Of a stretch of DNA of 64,000 bases, positions 33,937-43,846 are shown piece after piece. A program made the translations under genes and the position numbers. Origin of the DNA: a bacterium (GTDB lineage: Bacteria > Spirochaetota > Leptospiria > Leptospirales > Leptonemataceae); contig JANSYA010000001.1 of assembly GCA_024742665.1 (NCBI GenBank), positions 1,123,501 to 1,187,500 of the forward strand, written 5' to 3'. Positions within the stretch are counted from its first letter, which is position 1; each line of letters opens with the position of its first letter. The notes under the pieces are model-generated. The model saw nothing but the letters and a program-made list of their open reading frames with translations, made no database searches and was not told where the DNA came from.

Positions 33937-35415
33937 TCACCGGCGGGGAGGGCTTGCGTTCGTTTCGGTGCAATGCATGCGATTCTCTTTCGCCTTCCAT
34001 TCGCACAGAATTTCTTTTGTCTCGCTATCGTAGTAGCGGTCGTCGTTCAAGCGGACCTTGATTTCGCGACCATCCGGCAAAAGCAGAGTTCCTGAGATCC
34101 AGTCGGCAGCCTGGTCTGCTGTTTCGCCGGTAAATACGGTGCCGTCGGGATATATTTTCTTGAGTTTCGCCCGCCCGCCGAACCCGGATTCCGTTTCGGT
34201 TCGCAGCTGGATCCCGTCCAATTCCCTTTCCAGACTCATCGGGCCGTGGGGCTGGCCGTCTTTCCACCGACCTGAGATCGTTCCCAAAAGCAGCTGCCTG
34301 GTGCCGCTTCCATTGTAGCAATCGCCGGACAGACATCCTCTGTGTTGATTCGCGGATAGCTCAACTGATCCGTCGAGATAGTAGTCTCCGCTGAGCATGA
34401 AGTGGCCGGTATTCAGAGCGTTGGAATAAACGACAAAGGTCGCGTCCTTATGATACGAGCCGGCCTCTTTGAAGATGATTGTCTCGGTCGGAGGCGCGAA
34501 CCTCCCCCGCCTGCAATCGGTCCAGGGCTCCGGCCGTCCCAGAAAAATGATCCGGCATTTGCCCGGAGCAATCTCAAGCCAGATACCGCGCTGTGGATTA
34601 AAATACCTGCGCCGGAACGTTTCTTTATCCCGCTCATCGAAGATTGGTTGCGTGGTGCGCGTCCAATTCCGGGAACTTGTTTTGTCCGCCTGCATCATCA
34701 TGCCGGAGTCGAGATCTGCGATAGTCCACACCGGTTCGCTTTCTCCCGCCCGGTATAATTTCCGCTCGCGAAATTCACCGGCATATTCGCGTCCATCGGG
34801 CAGGGTGACCCGGCCCGGTCCGGTGCCGCTTTGCCAGGCGGCGAATTGCGTGTGGATCACAGTGCCGTCTGCGAACTCAATGCGCACGTCGGAAGCCTTT
34901 TTTCGGCCGGTATCGACGGTCATGTGAATCGTCATCGAATCGATTTCGACGATCTTCGTATAGGACTCGACGGGAACGCCTTCTTTCCAGACGGCCTTGA
35001 TCCGGACTTCCGGGGGGCCGAAGCTATACTGACGAACGCCGCTGCCACTGTAGCAATCGCCTTCGAGGCAACCCTGCTGAACGCGCTCGCGAAAACCAGG
35101 CGATCCTTTCTTGAAATAGTATTCCGGCTGGATGCCCGAGAGGTCGGTGAGTCTGTCGGCGCTTTCGCGGAATTCGCCTATTTGGCCGGATGCATGGGTG
35201 ATGCTGAGATTCTGCTGGCTGCGGGAGCAGGACAGCCAATCGAAAACGACGCCCAGCCGTATGAAACGACAGTTCTGGCCGGATATCTGGATCACCAGGC
35301 CCTGCCAGGGGTTTAGATATTCACGATCAATTTCGCGCAGCGCTTCGTCGTTGGCGCTGATACCGACCGAGAATACCGCCGGTAGACAGAGTAGAGAAAG
35401 CAGGCTCCGGTGCAT
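33937..35415 (-). CDS. Exported protein with internal duplication and MORN-like motifs
   Basis: An exported protein of about 492 residues. The ATG at 35415 (ten codons inside the longest frame) begins a clean signal peptide ending near VGISA and is chosen. The protein is an internal duplication: each half begins with a ~100-residue module (NPWQGLVIQISGQNCRFI, NPQRGIWLEIAPGKCRII) and contains a matching motif GCLEGDCYSGSGVRQ or GCLSGDCYNGSGTRQ. MORN-like segments follow (GRVTLPDGREYAGEF, GTLLLPDGREIKV). Paired cysteines suggest disulfides. The function is unknown. Confidence 0.72.
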   Translation of the reverse strand: MHRSLLSLLCLPAVFSVGISANDEALREIDREYLNPWQGLVIQISGQNCRFIRLGVVFDWLSCSRSQQNLSITHASGQIGEFRESADRLTDLSGIQPEYYFKKGSPGFRERVQQGCLEGDCYSGSGVRQYSFGPPEVRIKAVWKEGVPVESYTKIVEIDSMTIHMTVDTGRKKASDVRIEFADGTVIHTQFAAWQSGTGPGRVTLPDGREYAGEFRERKLYRAGESEPVWTIADLDSGMMMQADKTSSRNWTRTTQPIFDERDKETFRRRYFNPQRGIWLEIAPGKCRIIFLGRPEPWTDCRRGRFAPPTETIIFKEAGSYHKDATFVVYSNALNTGHFMLSGDYYLDGSVELSANQHRGCLSGDCYNGSGTRQLLLGTISGRWKDGQPHGPMSLERELDGIQLRTETESGFGGRAKLKKIYPDGTVFTGETADQAADWISGTLLLPDGREIKVRLNDDRYYDSETKEILCEWKAKENRMHCTETNASPPRR

Positions 35416-35487
35416 GGCGAGTTTCTCGCATTCCACCGGAAGCACCGCAAGCCATTCTAATCTCTCAGGCTGAGTTTTTTCCGGTCC

Positions 35488-36285
35488 TCAGTTCGTGTCG
35501 GCGCTTTCCTCTTGCTGATTCGGATCTTCGAGATAGATTTCGCCCGGCCGGTGATCGATGCCGTTTTTCTGATACGCCGCTTCTTTTTGTCCGAGCACGC
35601 GGGTGATCTTTTGTTCGTTTTGATCGAGCAGGCGTTCCATGCGCTTGCGCCGATCTTCCGGCGCGTCTTCGGGCAGATTATCGAGGGCGTAGCGAAAGAG
35701 TTCGATCTTGTCGAGGGTGAAGCGCGTGCGATAGGCGAAGTACTCGTCGACTTCGTCTTTGTTCAGGCCGCCGCTCAGAATTTTCACCCGACGCTGCACA
35801 TAGTACTTTTTCGCGAGCTCCTGTTCTTCCTCTTCGTAGGCTTTGGTTTCTTCGGCCGTCATGCGCTTCGGAATCATGCGGTTGTCCGGGAAGAATTGTC
35901 GCAGAGCTTCGAACTGGGCCATCTCGCGGTCGGAGTAGGGTTTGCCCGTGTGGGGATTGCCGGGATTGTCTTCGTGCGGCGGATCCAGGATCTCTATAGT
36001 ATCCAGTTCGTACAGGGTCGTGACGCTGTCGTCGGGGCCCGGCCCGAAGATCGACTCGATCACCGATACGTTTTGTTCGGCGAGCTTGACCGGATCGCTC
36101 TGGTCGGTGGTCGCCTGGCCGGCTTTGTCCGGAGGCGTCAGCAGCACGAAGACCGCGATCGCCAGGCCGAGCACGATTGCGCTTATAATCAGAACACTCT
36201 TAACTTTCATATGTGCCCGGATCATGCCCGAAAACCCGGAAGCGAACAAGTCATGTTCTGATAATATCAGGGATTGCTCAGTCAT
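35488..36285 (-). CDS. Membrane-anchored hypothetical protein
   Basis: A 265-residue protein with one hydrophobic anchor (VKSVLIISAIVLGLAIAVFVLL) and a long acidic, helical periplasmic part. The ATG at 36285 overlaps the stop of the 7TMR-DISM-AraC gene (ATGA), supporting that start and coupling. An alternative ATG at 36210 directly before the anchor would give a more conventional membrane protein. It is the third gene in a three-gene overlapping unit with the two AraC-type sensors, so it may be a partner or target of that system. The family is not recognised. Confidence 0.7.
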   Translation of the reverse strand: MTEQSLILSEHDLFASGFSGMIRAHMKVKSVLIISAIVLGLAIAVFVLLTPPDKAGQATTDQSDPVKLAEQNVSVIESIFGPGPDDSVTTLYELDTIEILDPPHEDNPGNPHTGKPYSDREMAQFEALRQFFPDNRMIPKRMTAEETKAYEEEEQELAKKYYVQRRVKILSGGLNKDEVDEYFAYRTRFTLDKIELFRYALDNLPEDAPEDRRKRMERLLDQNEQKITRVLGQKEAAYQKNGIDHRPGEIYLEDPNQQEESADTN

Positions 36286-38105
36286 CGACCGGCGTCGGCG
36301 GACGGCGGCTTTGATTCGCCGTTGGGAGCGGTCGAAGCGGACTGAGCGGCGAGAATGCCCCGCTCCAGTCGCGAGCGATAGTCGCTGGGAGTGCTGCCCA
36401 TAATCTTCTTAAATATACGATTGAAGGTGCTGACGTTTTCGAAGCCGACTTCGGCCGCGACCTCGGAAATCAACAGCTCGCCGCCTTCGTGCAGTCGGCG
36501 TGCGGCCGCTTCGATCCGCAGCTTATTCGTATAGTCTCCCAGTTTATCGCCGGTGTACATTAAGAAGAAGCGGCCCAGATTATCGGGATTGACTTCCAGC
36601 AGGGCGGCCAGCCCCTCCCGGGAGATTTCGCTGCGAAAATTTTCTTTTAGATAGAAGAGCGCCTGCTGCAGTTTCTGCTCCATGCGCGGGCCGATGGTCC
36701 AGTTGCCGCCGCCCGCTTCGGAATCGCCGTTCGTTTGCGCTTCAGTCGCCGTGGCCGGGCCCGCGTCGTTTTGCGGAGCGCCAAAATCGCCAAAATCGCT
36801 TAAATCGCCTGCCGGTCGGCCGGAGCTCTGCGAAGCGGCGATGTTCTTCGTCTGTGTGCCGGCGCCGCTGCCCTTCCGGGCGTTCAGTCTCTGGAGATTG
36901 TCTCGCAGCAGTTTCATCTTGTAGTGCACGCCGACGCTCATCAGCGCGATCAAAACCAGACTGCACACGCGCGCGAAAAAGCTGAGCCCCTGGCTGGCGG
37001 GAGCGATGTCGAGCAGGCCCAGCACCGCGACGCCCACGGCCAGGGCGAAGAGCGCGGCTCCGAGCAAATAGAATTTTCCCGCGGGTCGGTCCGCTCCGAT
37101 CGCGGCGATGCCCGCCGCAAATATCGCGAGAATCAGCGAGCCCAGCACAGGCACCGCAGCCAGCGCCGCGACGGCCGCGAGTCGCGCGTAGGGTAGAATC
37201 AAATTCAGCACGGCGAAGCCCGCGCAAATCCCCAGCAGGAGCAGCAGGATCCGGTCCAGGCGCGGCACAAGAATCGGCGTCTCTAATAGCTCTCGAAGAT
37301 AGCCCACGAAGCCCAGGGCCATAATCGGAACGACCGTGATCATAGACTGGTTCAGGGCCGGGGTATTCGGCCAGAAGTACTGAAAACCGAATCCGGAAAT
37401 CAAAAGATAGAGCAGCGCCAGGCCCGGGATAAATACCAGCAGGTACAGATAGGCCGGCTTGCGCACCGTTGCGAATAACAGTAGGTTCGATAAAAATAAA
37501 ATTAGCAGTCCGCCGAAAATCAAAGCCGCGCTCATCCAGTCCGCCAGGCGATGCGCCGTAAATGCCGCCGGTTCCCAGGCCCGAATGGGAAAGCGCGCCT
37601 GGGGCGGATTGTACAGGCGCAGAAAGTACGTGTGTTGACCGGGCGGCGTGCGCACGCGAAAGGCGAAGCTCTGGTGTTCGATTTCCCGCTCCGCGAAAGG
37701 CCGCCGGTCGCCGCTCGCGACCGTTTCGTAAGCGCCGGGATTCTGCGGCGCCGGGCGAAAAAACTCGACCCGGTCGAGAAAGACATAGTCCACGTCCAGC
37801 ACCCACTCTCGTACGCGATCGCCGGGATTCTCGACTCGCAGGCGAAACCAGTAGCTGGCCTGATTGCCGAAGCCGAAGTGCGCCGCGTCCGTTCCGAGCG
37901 GCGCGAAGCTCGCGCGCTCCGCGAGCGCGTCCGCCAATCGCAGTTTGCTCCCGGGATCGGCATAATATTCGAGCGAGCGACCGATATAATCGCCGTCCAG
38001 ATTCTCAGAAGTCAGGCGCAGGACGGATTCCGCCTGCAGGTCCTGGGCGATTCCGCATAAGACCGCGAAGACGAACAGCCGGGCAAACGAAAGCGCGCGT
38101 TTCAT
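36282..38105 (-). CDS. 7TMR-DISM sensor fused to AraC-type DNA-binding domain (copy B)
   Basis: A 607-residue one-component membrane regulator. A signal peptide leads to an extracellular 7TMR-DISMED2-like beta domain (about 25-185; SYWFRLRVENPGDRVREW, HTYFLRLYNP). Seven membrane helices span about 190-400, followed by a linker with Gly/Ser/Ala-rich low complexity and a C-terminal AraC helix-turn-helix (about 490-580; SEVAAEVGFENVSTFNRIF). It is paralogous to the gene directly upstream, and the ATG overlaps that gene's stop. A ligand sensed outside probably controls DNA binding at the membrane. The ligand and targets are unknown. Confidence 0.88.
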   Translation of the reverse strand: MKRALSFARLFVFAVLCGIAQDLQAESVLRLTSENLDGDYIGRSLEYYADPGSKLRLADALAERASFAPLGTDAAHFGFGNQASYWFRLRVENPGDRVREWVLDVDYVFLDRVEFFRPAPQNPGAYETVASGDRRPFAEREIEHQSFAFRVRTPPGQHTYFLRLYNPPQARFPIRAWEPAAFTAHRLADWMSAALIFGGLLILFLSNLLLFATVRKPAYLYLLVFIPGLALLYLLISGFGFQYFWPNTPALNQSMITVVPIMALGFVGYLRELLETPILVPRLDRILLLLLGICAGFAVLNLILPYARLAAVAALAAVPVLGSLILAIFAAGIAAIGADRPAGKFYLLGAALFALAVGVAVLGLLDIAPASQGLSFFARVCSLVLIALMSVGVHYKMKLLRDNLQRLNARKGSGAGTQTKNIAASQSSGRPAGDLSDFGDFGAPQNDAGPATATEAQTNGDSEAGGGNWTIGPRMEQKLQQALFYLKENFRSEISREGLAALLEVNPDNLGRFFLMYTGDKLGDYTNKLRIEAAARRLHEGGELLISEVAAEVGFENVSTFNRIFKKIMGSTPSDYRSRLERGILAAQSASTAPNGESKPPSADAGR

Positions 38106-39916
38106 GCCGTGGCCTCCGGCGCCATGCGGCTGATTTTACGAAATTCCGAGGGCGTCGTGTGCAGGATACGGGCGAAGTTTCTGTTAAAAGTCTTGAGCGA
38201 ATCGAAACCGACCGCGAAGGCGATTTCGGTGACGCGATCTTCGGTGTCGCGGAGCAGCTCCGCCGCGCACTCCACTCGCAGACGATTGATAAAATCGCCG
38301 ACGCGTTCGCCGGTGTACATCTTAAAAAAGCGGCCGAGATTGTCGGGATTCCAGTCCAGCTCCTGGGCCAGGCTTTCCCGGGAGATTTCGCTGCGAAAGT
38401 CCGTTTGGATGCGCGCGATCGTCTTCTGTAATAGAGCTTCCGTACGCGGCGTGATCGTCCACTCGGTCGCCGGTCGCGGGTCGGCCGTTTCTTTTAAGTG
38501 GGCGGCGGGGTCGGTCGTTTCGGCGGGCAGCTCGCCGCGCAGTTCTTCTAACTGCAGGCGAGCGTTGAGTTTTTGCAGCGATTCTTTGATCTGTTTGATG
38601 CGCTGGCCGGTGCCGACGGTCAGCAGCGTAATATATACGACGAAGCCGATGCGCGCGCCGTTTTCAGTCAGCGGATTCGAGGCGACGAAATCGAATACTT
38701 CCAGGTATTGCAGTTCGCCGATGATCATAAAGACGCCGCCGGCCAGGGTATGGTATTTGCCGGCGGGGTTTCCGCGTCGCCAGACGTACACGCCCAGTCC
38801 GAAGGCGAGCAGCGCCACGAAAAAACCGGAGGGCAGCACGATCGCGAAGCCGATCAGCATGCGCAGATAGTCCGAGAGAAATGGATAGCTCAGAGCGACG
38901 AGCGCATAGCTCGCGATTAAGGCGGGCAAAACGTAGCGATCGATCCAGGGCGTGTGCCGGCGCGTTCGCAGAAAGCTGCGTAAAAATAAAAGCAGGCAGA
39001 TCGTCGCCGCCGGATTCAAGACGCCGAAGAAATCGCCGAACCAGATGGTATCCGGCCAGAAGTACTGCCGCCCGTAGCCGTCGCCGATGAACATCGTCGT
39101 CGCCCAGAAGGCGATGAAGGCGGTCATGAAAATATAGCTGCGGTCGCGAATCGTAAAATAAAGCAGCGCGTTAAAGATCGCCATCACGCCCAGGGCTCCA
39201 TAAAAAATCCCGTGAAAGATCGTATAGGCGGCGGCCATGCGTTCGAAATCGCTCTCCTGTAAAAAAACTCGCAGCGGAATTTTTTTATATGAATAGCCGG
39301 CGATGCGCAGGTAGTACGTGCCTTCGCCCGGCGGAACTGTCAGCGCGAAGGCGGATGTGCGATAGGGAATCCGGCGCAGGCTGAAGGGTCGGCCGTTGCC
39401 GGACTGGTGCCGATCGAAGTCCGCTCCCTGGTTTGCCGTCTGCGCGGGCGGCGCAAAAAGATCGACTTCGACGAGACTCGCGTTGCGCAGCTCCAGCAGG
39501 ATGCGCGCGGCCCGGGGGCTGGAGTTGCGCAGTCTGAATCGCAGCCAGACCGGCGTTTTTGAAAGGGGCTCCAGGCGCGGGATGCTTTCGCCGGGAGCGA
39601 AGGGACGATATTCGCCGGCCCGTTCGGGCGCGCTCGCGGTCTGAATGGTCCAGGCGTTCTCGTCTGAATTCTCCCGGGCGTGGCTCAAATAGCCGCCGAG
39701 CCAGCGGCTGCTGCTGGATCGGCCGCCGACTTCTAAAGCGGCGGGAGGCGCTTTGAATTCAACGTGCTGCGGGCCGGTCGATCCCGGGGAATCGCACTGC
39801 GTGAGAATCGCCGCCGCTGCCCAGAGTGCGAACCATACCGCGGGCCGGGACGGGGAAGATCGGCTGGCGAAGAAATTCGGTGATCGTGGGCGATAGCGCG
39901 GAACAGTCCTGGTCAT
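38102..39916 (-). CDS. 7TMR-DISM sensor fused to AraC-type DNA-binding domain (copy A)
   Basis: A 604-residue membrane regulator with the same layout as the next gene. A hydrophobic N-terminus ending in LTQC (possible lipobox) precedes the 7TMR-DISMED2-like domain (PVWLRFRLRNSSPRAARI, GTYYLRIAGYSYKKIPL). Seven helices and a coiled-coil-like linker (IKQIKESLQKLNARLQLEEL) lead to the AraC helix-turn-helix (VTEIAFAVGFDSLKTFNRNF). The two copies diverge strongly outside the DNA-binding domain, so they are an old tandem duplication. It is first in the unit 39916 to 35488. Confidence 0.88.
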   Translation of the reverse strand: MTRTVPRYRPRSPNFFASRSSPSRPAVWFALWAAAAILTQCDSPGSTGPQHVEFKAPPAALEVGGRSSSSRWLGGYLSHARENSDENAWTIQTASAPERAGEYRPFAPGESIPRLEPLSKTPVWLRFRLRNSSPRAARILLELRNASLVEVDLFAPPAQTANQGADFDRHQSGNGRPFSLRRIPYRTSAFALTVPPGEGTYYLRIAGYSYKKIPLRVFLQESDFERMAAAYTIFHGIFYGALGVMAIFNALLYFTIRDRSYIFMTAFIAFWATTMFIGDGYGRQYFWPDTIWFGDFFGVLNPAATICLLLFLRSFLRTRRHTPWIDRYVLPALIASYALVALSYPFLSDYLRMLIGFAIVLPSGFFVALLAFGLGVYVWRRGNPAGKYHTLAGGVFMIIGELQYLEVFDFVASNPLTENGARIGFVVYITLLTVGTGQRIKQIKESLQKLNARLQLEELRGELPAETTDPAAHLKETADPRPATEWTITPRTEALLQKTIARIQTDFRSEISRESLAQELDWNPDNLGRFFKMYTGERVGDFINRLRVECAAELLRDTEDRVTEIAFAVGFDSLKTFNRNFARILHTTPSEFRKISRMAPEATA

Positions 39917-40053
39917 AGAACGGGAACGCGGTCGGCGGCCCCGGGGGATGTTCTTATATCAATTTCGTTCGCAAATCAAACTCTTTTTACGGAACATTCG
40001 AAAAGCGATCGCTCGCGGTCCCTTCCCCTTCGTGCGGCCGCCTGATTGCGCCG

Positions 40054-40485
40054 CTACCAGCCCTGGCGGTGGCGGGTGCGCTCGTCAAAATCTTTGCGAA
40101 TGTCCAGGATCGTGCTGCCCATCGTCGAAGCCAGGAAGGCCTGCTTGTGCACCAGATCCCAGGCGCGCCAGGCCTGCCAGAAATCGAAGCGACCGACGCG
40201 GCTGGTGCGATTGGCGTCCTGCGCCGTCAAAACGAAGCGGACCGCGTGCCAGGCCTGCAGGGAAACGCCGCCGACGATCGCCGCCTTCTCCAGGCGATCC
40301 GGATCGAAGGGCGCGACCCCGTCCAGGCCGACCAGGGACGGAAAGGCGCGGGCCAGCCGGGCGGGCTCGAGACCCGCGGGGGCGTGCAGCGATTCCAGTT
40401 TCTCCAGGCCGGCTTCAATGCCGATGGATTGGAAGAACAGAGAGTTGGGAGCGGAGTCTGACATCATAGTTTGTTTACTGCTCAA
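40054..40485 (-). CDS. Small hypothetical protein
   Basis: A 143-residue soluble protein (136 if the Met at 40464 is the start). It is rich in Trp/Phe/Arg toward the C-terminus and has no membrane segment or recognised family. It is flanked by about 140-150 bp gaps on both sides and sits between MltA and the sensor pair on the same strand. Coding is supported by the clean frame, base composition like its neighbours, and the absence of a better frame. Confidence 0.55.
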   Translation of the reverse strand: MSSKQTMMSDSAPNSLFFQSIGIEAGLEKLESLHAPAGLEPARLARAFPSLVGLDGVAPFDPDRLEKAAIVGGVSLQAWHAVRFVLTAQDANRTSRVGRFDFWQAWRAWDLVHKQAFLASTMGSTILDIRKDFDERTRHRQGW

Positions 40486-40639
40486 GTAGACGTTGAAAAC
40501 GAGATCCTTTTGTGAGCTGCGTATTCGTTTTTGTTAAAGAAACAATAAGGTCTTCAATAAAACTATCCTGTCTGCCATAGGCCTCTTCGGTTCCGAAATC
40601 CCGATGTCCTTCGGATCGTAAAACGTAAAAAATACAAAG

Positions 40640-41947
40640 CTATTTGCGGGCCACGAACAAAAAGACCCGGCCGTTTTGTTTGAAACGCGTGGCCTGACTT
40701 TCGGCCGCGGCGTCGTCGCCCCAATAAAAGTCCACCCGCCCGTGTCCGCGAATGGCGTTGCCCGTATCCTGGACGACGGCGAAGCGATGGACCGTATGGG
40801 TGCGCGACGAGGACATCACGAAGGCCGGCACGCCTCCGCGAATCAGTTTTGTATCCATGGCGATCGACCGGCCGGGAGTCAGCGGCGTCTTGAGGCTGCC
40901 GGAGGGGCCGTGAGACTGCGCGCGAAAGAAGATGTAGCGTGGATTTTTGGCCAGGCCCGTTTGAAAGGCCCGGGGATTTTCCCGGGCGCGTCGGCGCAGA
41001 GTATTTCTGGGGGCGCTGAATGTTTTTCCAGGCGATTGAAAATCCCGTCCGTTGTCGGCGGCGTACTCGTAGTACGTGGCCTGCTGCGTTTTGTCGGAAT
41101 CGGCATCGGATCGCGATTCGCTGGCGGGCTTGCCTTTGCCTGCGTCGGCTTTCTGATCGGAAGGCAGAGTGATCAGCGCGCCGCCCTGCAATTGCAAATG
41201 ATAGAAGTCCGCCGCGTTCAAATAGAACAGCGGATCGTTCGCCGCGATTGCGCCATTCAGTAGAATTTCTTTTTGCGTAAAATAGCGGATCAGTCGCCCG
41301 GCCTGGACCCGGCCGAAGATCGGCGGTCCCGGGTACTCTGGAACGAAGCTCCGCACGTCGACTCGCACGAGATCCGCCGGCGGTCCGTAGACGGGGACGT
41401 CGGCCGGCGATCGCGCGGCAGTCGCGGCCCGCAGGCGCGGCGTATAATAACCGGTGAAGAGCGTGTCGCCCCTGGCGCTGCGACTTTCGAAAACGCGAAA
41501 GCGGCGCGCGAGTTCCCGGGCGCGAAGCTTCGCCTGCGGCCGACGTACGATCTTCAGAAACAAAGAACACGACGCGATCATTTCGGCGCGGCTATACTGA
41601 TCTTTGCGGTCGGGCCCGAAGCGAAAGACGCTGTCTTCCGGGAGGTCCAGATAGTACGCCAGGGAGTGATGCAGCGCGGCTTCGATCGATCCGCTTTTGG
41701 CCGCCGCCGACTCTTGGTCCGAGTCGCGGCGCACGCCCGGATCCTGGTCGGAGAAATTCAACGCGGCGACTTCGGCGGCGCTCAGTTCAATCAGGCTGCC
41801 GGTATTTTTTTTCGCGACGGCCTGCTCGTCGGGGCCGCGACCGCCAAGCGGAGTGCTGAAAGTGGTCAGTGCGATGAAGGCGATCAGGCCGCTCAGGGCG
41901 ACGGTCAGAGCCGCTGGCATGGCGTGCTTTCGAAAGCGAAGAGGCAT
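40640..41947 (-). CDS. mltA: Membrane-bound lytic murein transglycosylase A (MltA)
   Basis: Cleaves peptidoglycan glycan strands with 1,6-anhydro ring formation. It has 435 residues with an N-terminal hydrophobic anchor (about 12-30), then the MltA domain (FTGYYTPRLRAATAARS, LIRYFTQKEILLNGAI, FYHLQLQGGALITLP). The C-terminal 3D domain holds the catalytic aspartates (VVQDTGNAIRGHGRVDFYWG). A ~25-residue Lys/Ser/Asp-rich insert splits the MltA domain around residue 250. The family is usually a lipoprotein, but the N-terminus here lacks an obvious lipobox Cys. Acts in the periplasm or at the outer membrane. Confidence 0.93.
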   Translation of the reverse strand: MPLRFRKHAMPAALTVALSGLIAFIALTTFSTPLGGRGPDEQAVAKKNTGSLIELSAAEVAALNFSDQDPGVRRDSDQESAAAKSGSIEAALHHSLAYYLDLPEDSVFRFGPDRKDQYSRAEMIASCSLFLKIVRRPQAKLRARELARRFRVFESRSARGDTLFTGYYTPRLRAATAARSPADVPVYGPPADLVRVDVRSFVPEYPGPPIFGRVQAGRLIRYFTQKEILLNGAIAANDPLFYLNAADFYHLQLQGGALITLPSDQKADAGKGKPASESRSDADSDKTQQATYYEYAADNGRDFQSPGKTFSAPRNTLRRRARENPRAFQTGLAKNPRYIFFRAQSHGPSGSLKTPLTPGRSIAMDTKLIRGGVPAFVMSSSRTHTVHRFAVVQDTGNAIRGHGRVDFYWGDDAAAESQATRFKQNGRVFLFVARK

Positions 41948-42254
41948 TGGTTTTAGTATCGGCAGTTCGCCGATTTTCGCGGTGCTTGAAAGATATTACT
42001 GAGAGGCTTGCGGGCATTCCGGAGAACTTCTGGATTGGCCTGCGAAAAGATCGGACACATGTTAGCTGCGTGTTACGCTGTCGCGCGAGATCTTTCAGTA
42101 TTTTCATTTCGCCCTGCGGCTTACGAGATTCGCAGTCGTTTATTCCTCTATGCTGTTCTTTATTCCGCTTTGCTTGCTGTAAAGACGCGCATCGTGTATC
42201 GTTCTGATTTTCGCGTCGCAGTCTTATCCTCAGGGCAGCGCACCTACGTCTCCT
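41948..42254. other. 307 bp divergent intergenic region, nothing recognised
   Basis: Separates mltA (minus) from the methyl-accepting protein (plus) and must contain promoters for both. I see no conserved RNA, repeat or convincing small gene; the frames here are short and atypical. Confidence 0.45.
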
Positions 42255-43388
42255 ATGATCCTGTATTTACTGCTGATCGCGTCGCTTCTGCTTTCGTTCG
42301 CGCTCGCGATTGCCGTGCGCGTCGCGAGTCGGGCTCGTCTGCGGGTTCGGGCGCTGGAAGCCGCGCTGGATCGTATGCAGGTCGGGGATTTTTCCGCCTT
42401 CCTGGCGCACGCGGATGAAGAGCGGGTTTCCAGTATTCAATCGCTGCTGGACAAAGTCGCGACTCATATCGAAACTCAGGAGACTCTGTTTAATTCGCTC
42501 TCCGAAATGGCCGTGTCGATTCGTCATCTGGCCGTCGCCCAGGAAACGGATTCCGGCGGCGAACAGCGCGAGCTCTTTGAACGCTTTCATAAATCCATGG
42601 AAGAACTGACCGAGACGATCTCGGCTCAAACCCGGCACATCGAACGAGTGTCCGAACAGATGGTGGGTTACAACAAAGCCCTCGATACTTTCAACACGGA
42701 TCTGAACGAAGTGTCGGAATCCCTGGCGACCAGCGAAGCCGCCGTCATGGAGCTGATGCAGAAAATCAATAACGCTTCGAGCGCGCTGCGTAAGATCGGC
42801 GTGCAAAACCGCAACGTCACGAATTTCCTGGGATCGATCGAAGATATTTCCGACCGCACGAATTTGCTTTCGCTGAACGCGGCCATCGAGGCGGCGCGAG
42901 CGGGCCAGTCGGGTCGGGGATTCGCCGTTGTCGCGGAAGAAGTCGGCCGTCTGGCCGAGCAGACCAGCATCGCCGTTTCGGATATTAAAAACGTTTTGCT
43001 CGAAACCGGCCAGGTCGTAGAAAACGAAATCCAGTCGGTAGAAGCGGCCCTGAGTCCGATCTCCGCGGTGGTCGAAGGCGTGACCGGCGTCCAGCGGTCG
43101 GCGAAGGGTTTGATTCTATCTTTCGAAGAGCAGGCGATCAATCTGCGCGCGCTCGCGCCCGAGATTTCGAAACTTGTCTCGCTTTCCTACGAGCTGGGCA
43201 ATATCAAGACGCGCCAGGTCGAAGGCATTGAAAAGATCAAAGAGAAATCGAGTCGCATCAGGAAGTCTTCGCAGGATATTTCCGGACTGAGCGCGGAGCT
43301 GGCCACGACGGCCTCCAGTCTGTTGGGACGCGGCGAAGACTTGAATCAGCATTTTAGAGATCATCTTCCGGAGTTCGTTCGAAGTTAG
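42255..43388 (+). CDS. Methyl-accepting chemotaxis-like signalling protein
   Basis: A 377-residue protein with a single N-terminal membrane helix (about 2-20) and an otherwise cytoplasmic coiled coil. The signalling hairpin tip is present ([20 protein letters not shown], then [18 protein letters not shown], about 198-240), so it can couple to CheW/CheA. There is no periplasmic sensor domain, so input must be cytoplasmic or come from a partner. The truncated haemoglobin gene begins 89 bp downstream on the same strand, raising the possibility of haem-linked (O2/NO) input. That link is inference. Confidence 0.9.
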   Translation: MILYLLLIASLLLSFALAIAVRVASRARLRVRALEAALDRMQVGDFSAFLAHADEERVSSIQSLLDKVATHIETQETLFNSLSEMAVSIRHLAVAQETDSGGEQRELFERFHKSMEELTETISAQTRHIERVSEQMVGYNKALDTFNTDLNEVSESLATSEAAVMELMQKINNASSALRKIGVQNRNVTNFLGSIEDISDRTNLLSLNAAIEAARAGQSGRGFAVVAEEVGRLAEQTSIAVSDIKNVLLETGQVVENEIQSVEAALSPISAVVEGVTGVQRSAKGLILSFEEQAINLRALAPEISKLVSLSYELGNIKTRQVEGIEKIKEKSSRIRKSSQDISGLSAELATTASSLLGRGEDLNQHFRDHLPEFVRS

Positions 43389-43477
43389 AGTCGATCGCTC
43401 GATTTTTTCGGCTGTTGTTTTATTTCGCAATCGCGGCCGACAATAGATGCAAACGCGATACACATTTGGAGTTGCTA

Positions 43478-43846
43478 ATGACCGGTAATAATTTATACGA
43501 AGAATTGGGAGGGAAGCCGACCTTCGAGGCCCTGGTGGATTATTTTTACGCGCAGGTGCTGTTGGATTTCGAGCTCAAGCCTTTCTTCGAGAACATCGAC
43601 ATGAAACGTTTGCGCGATCACCAGGTGCAATTCCTGGCCGCGATCGCCGGCGGCCCCGCCAAACGCGAAGTCGATATGGCCAAAGCCCACAAGGGCCGCG
43701 GTATCAACGAAGCGGCTTTCAATCGCGTCGCCGGTCATCTGGTAAAGGCGATGGAGCATTTTAAGGTCCCGGAGCACGCGAAGAGCCAGTTGCTGGATGC
43801 CGTGCTCGGGTACAAAGACCAGGTGATCCAGGACGGAGGTAAATAA
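43478..43846 (+). CDS. Truncated haemoglobin (group I/TrHbN-like)
   Basis: A 122-residue 2-on-2 globin that binds haem and reacts with O2 or NO. Family blocks are YEELGGKPTFEALVDYFY at the N-terminus, PFFENIDMKRLRDHQVQFL with the B-E helices, the AKAHKGRGI segment with the distal or proximal-region His, and the FNRVAGHLVKAM helix. The frame extends upstream to 43415, but the ATG at 43478 with a nearby TGGAG gives the standard N-terminus. Its stop overlaps the next gene's ATG (TAATG), so the two are co-translated. Confidence 0.93.
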   Translation: MTGNNLYEELGGKPTFEALVDYFYAQVLLDFELKPFFENIDMKRLRDHQVQFLAAIAGGPAKREVDMAKAHKGRGINEAAFNRVAGHLVKAMEHFKVPEHAKSQLLDAVLGYKDQVIQDGGK

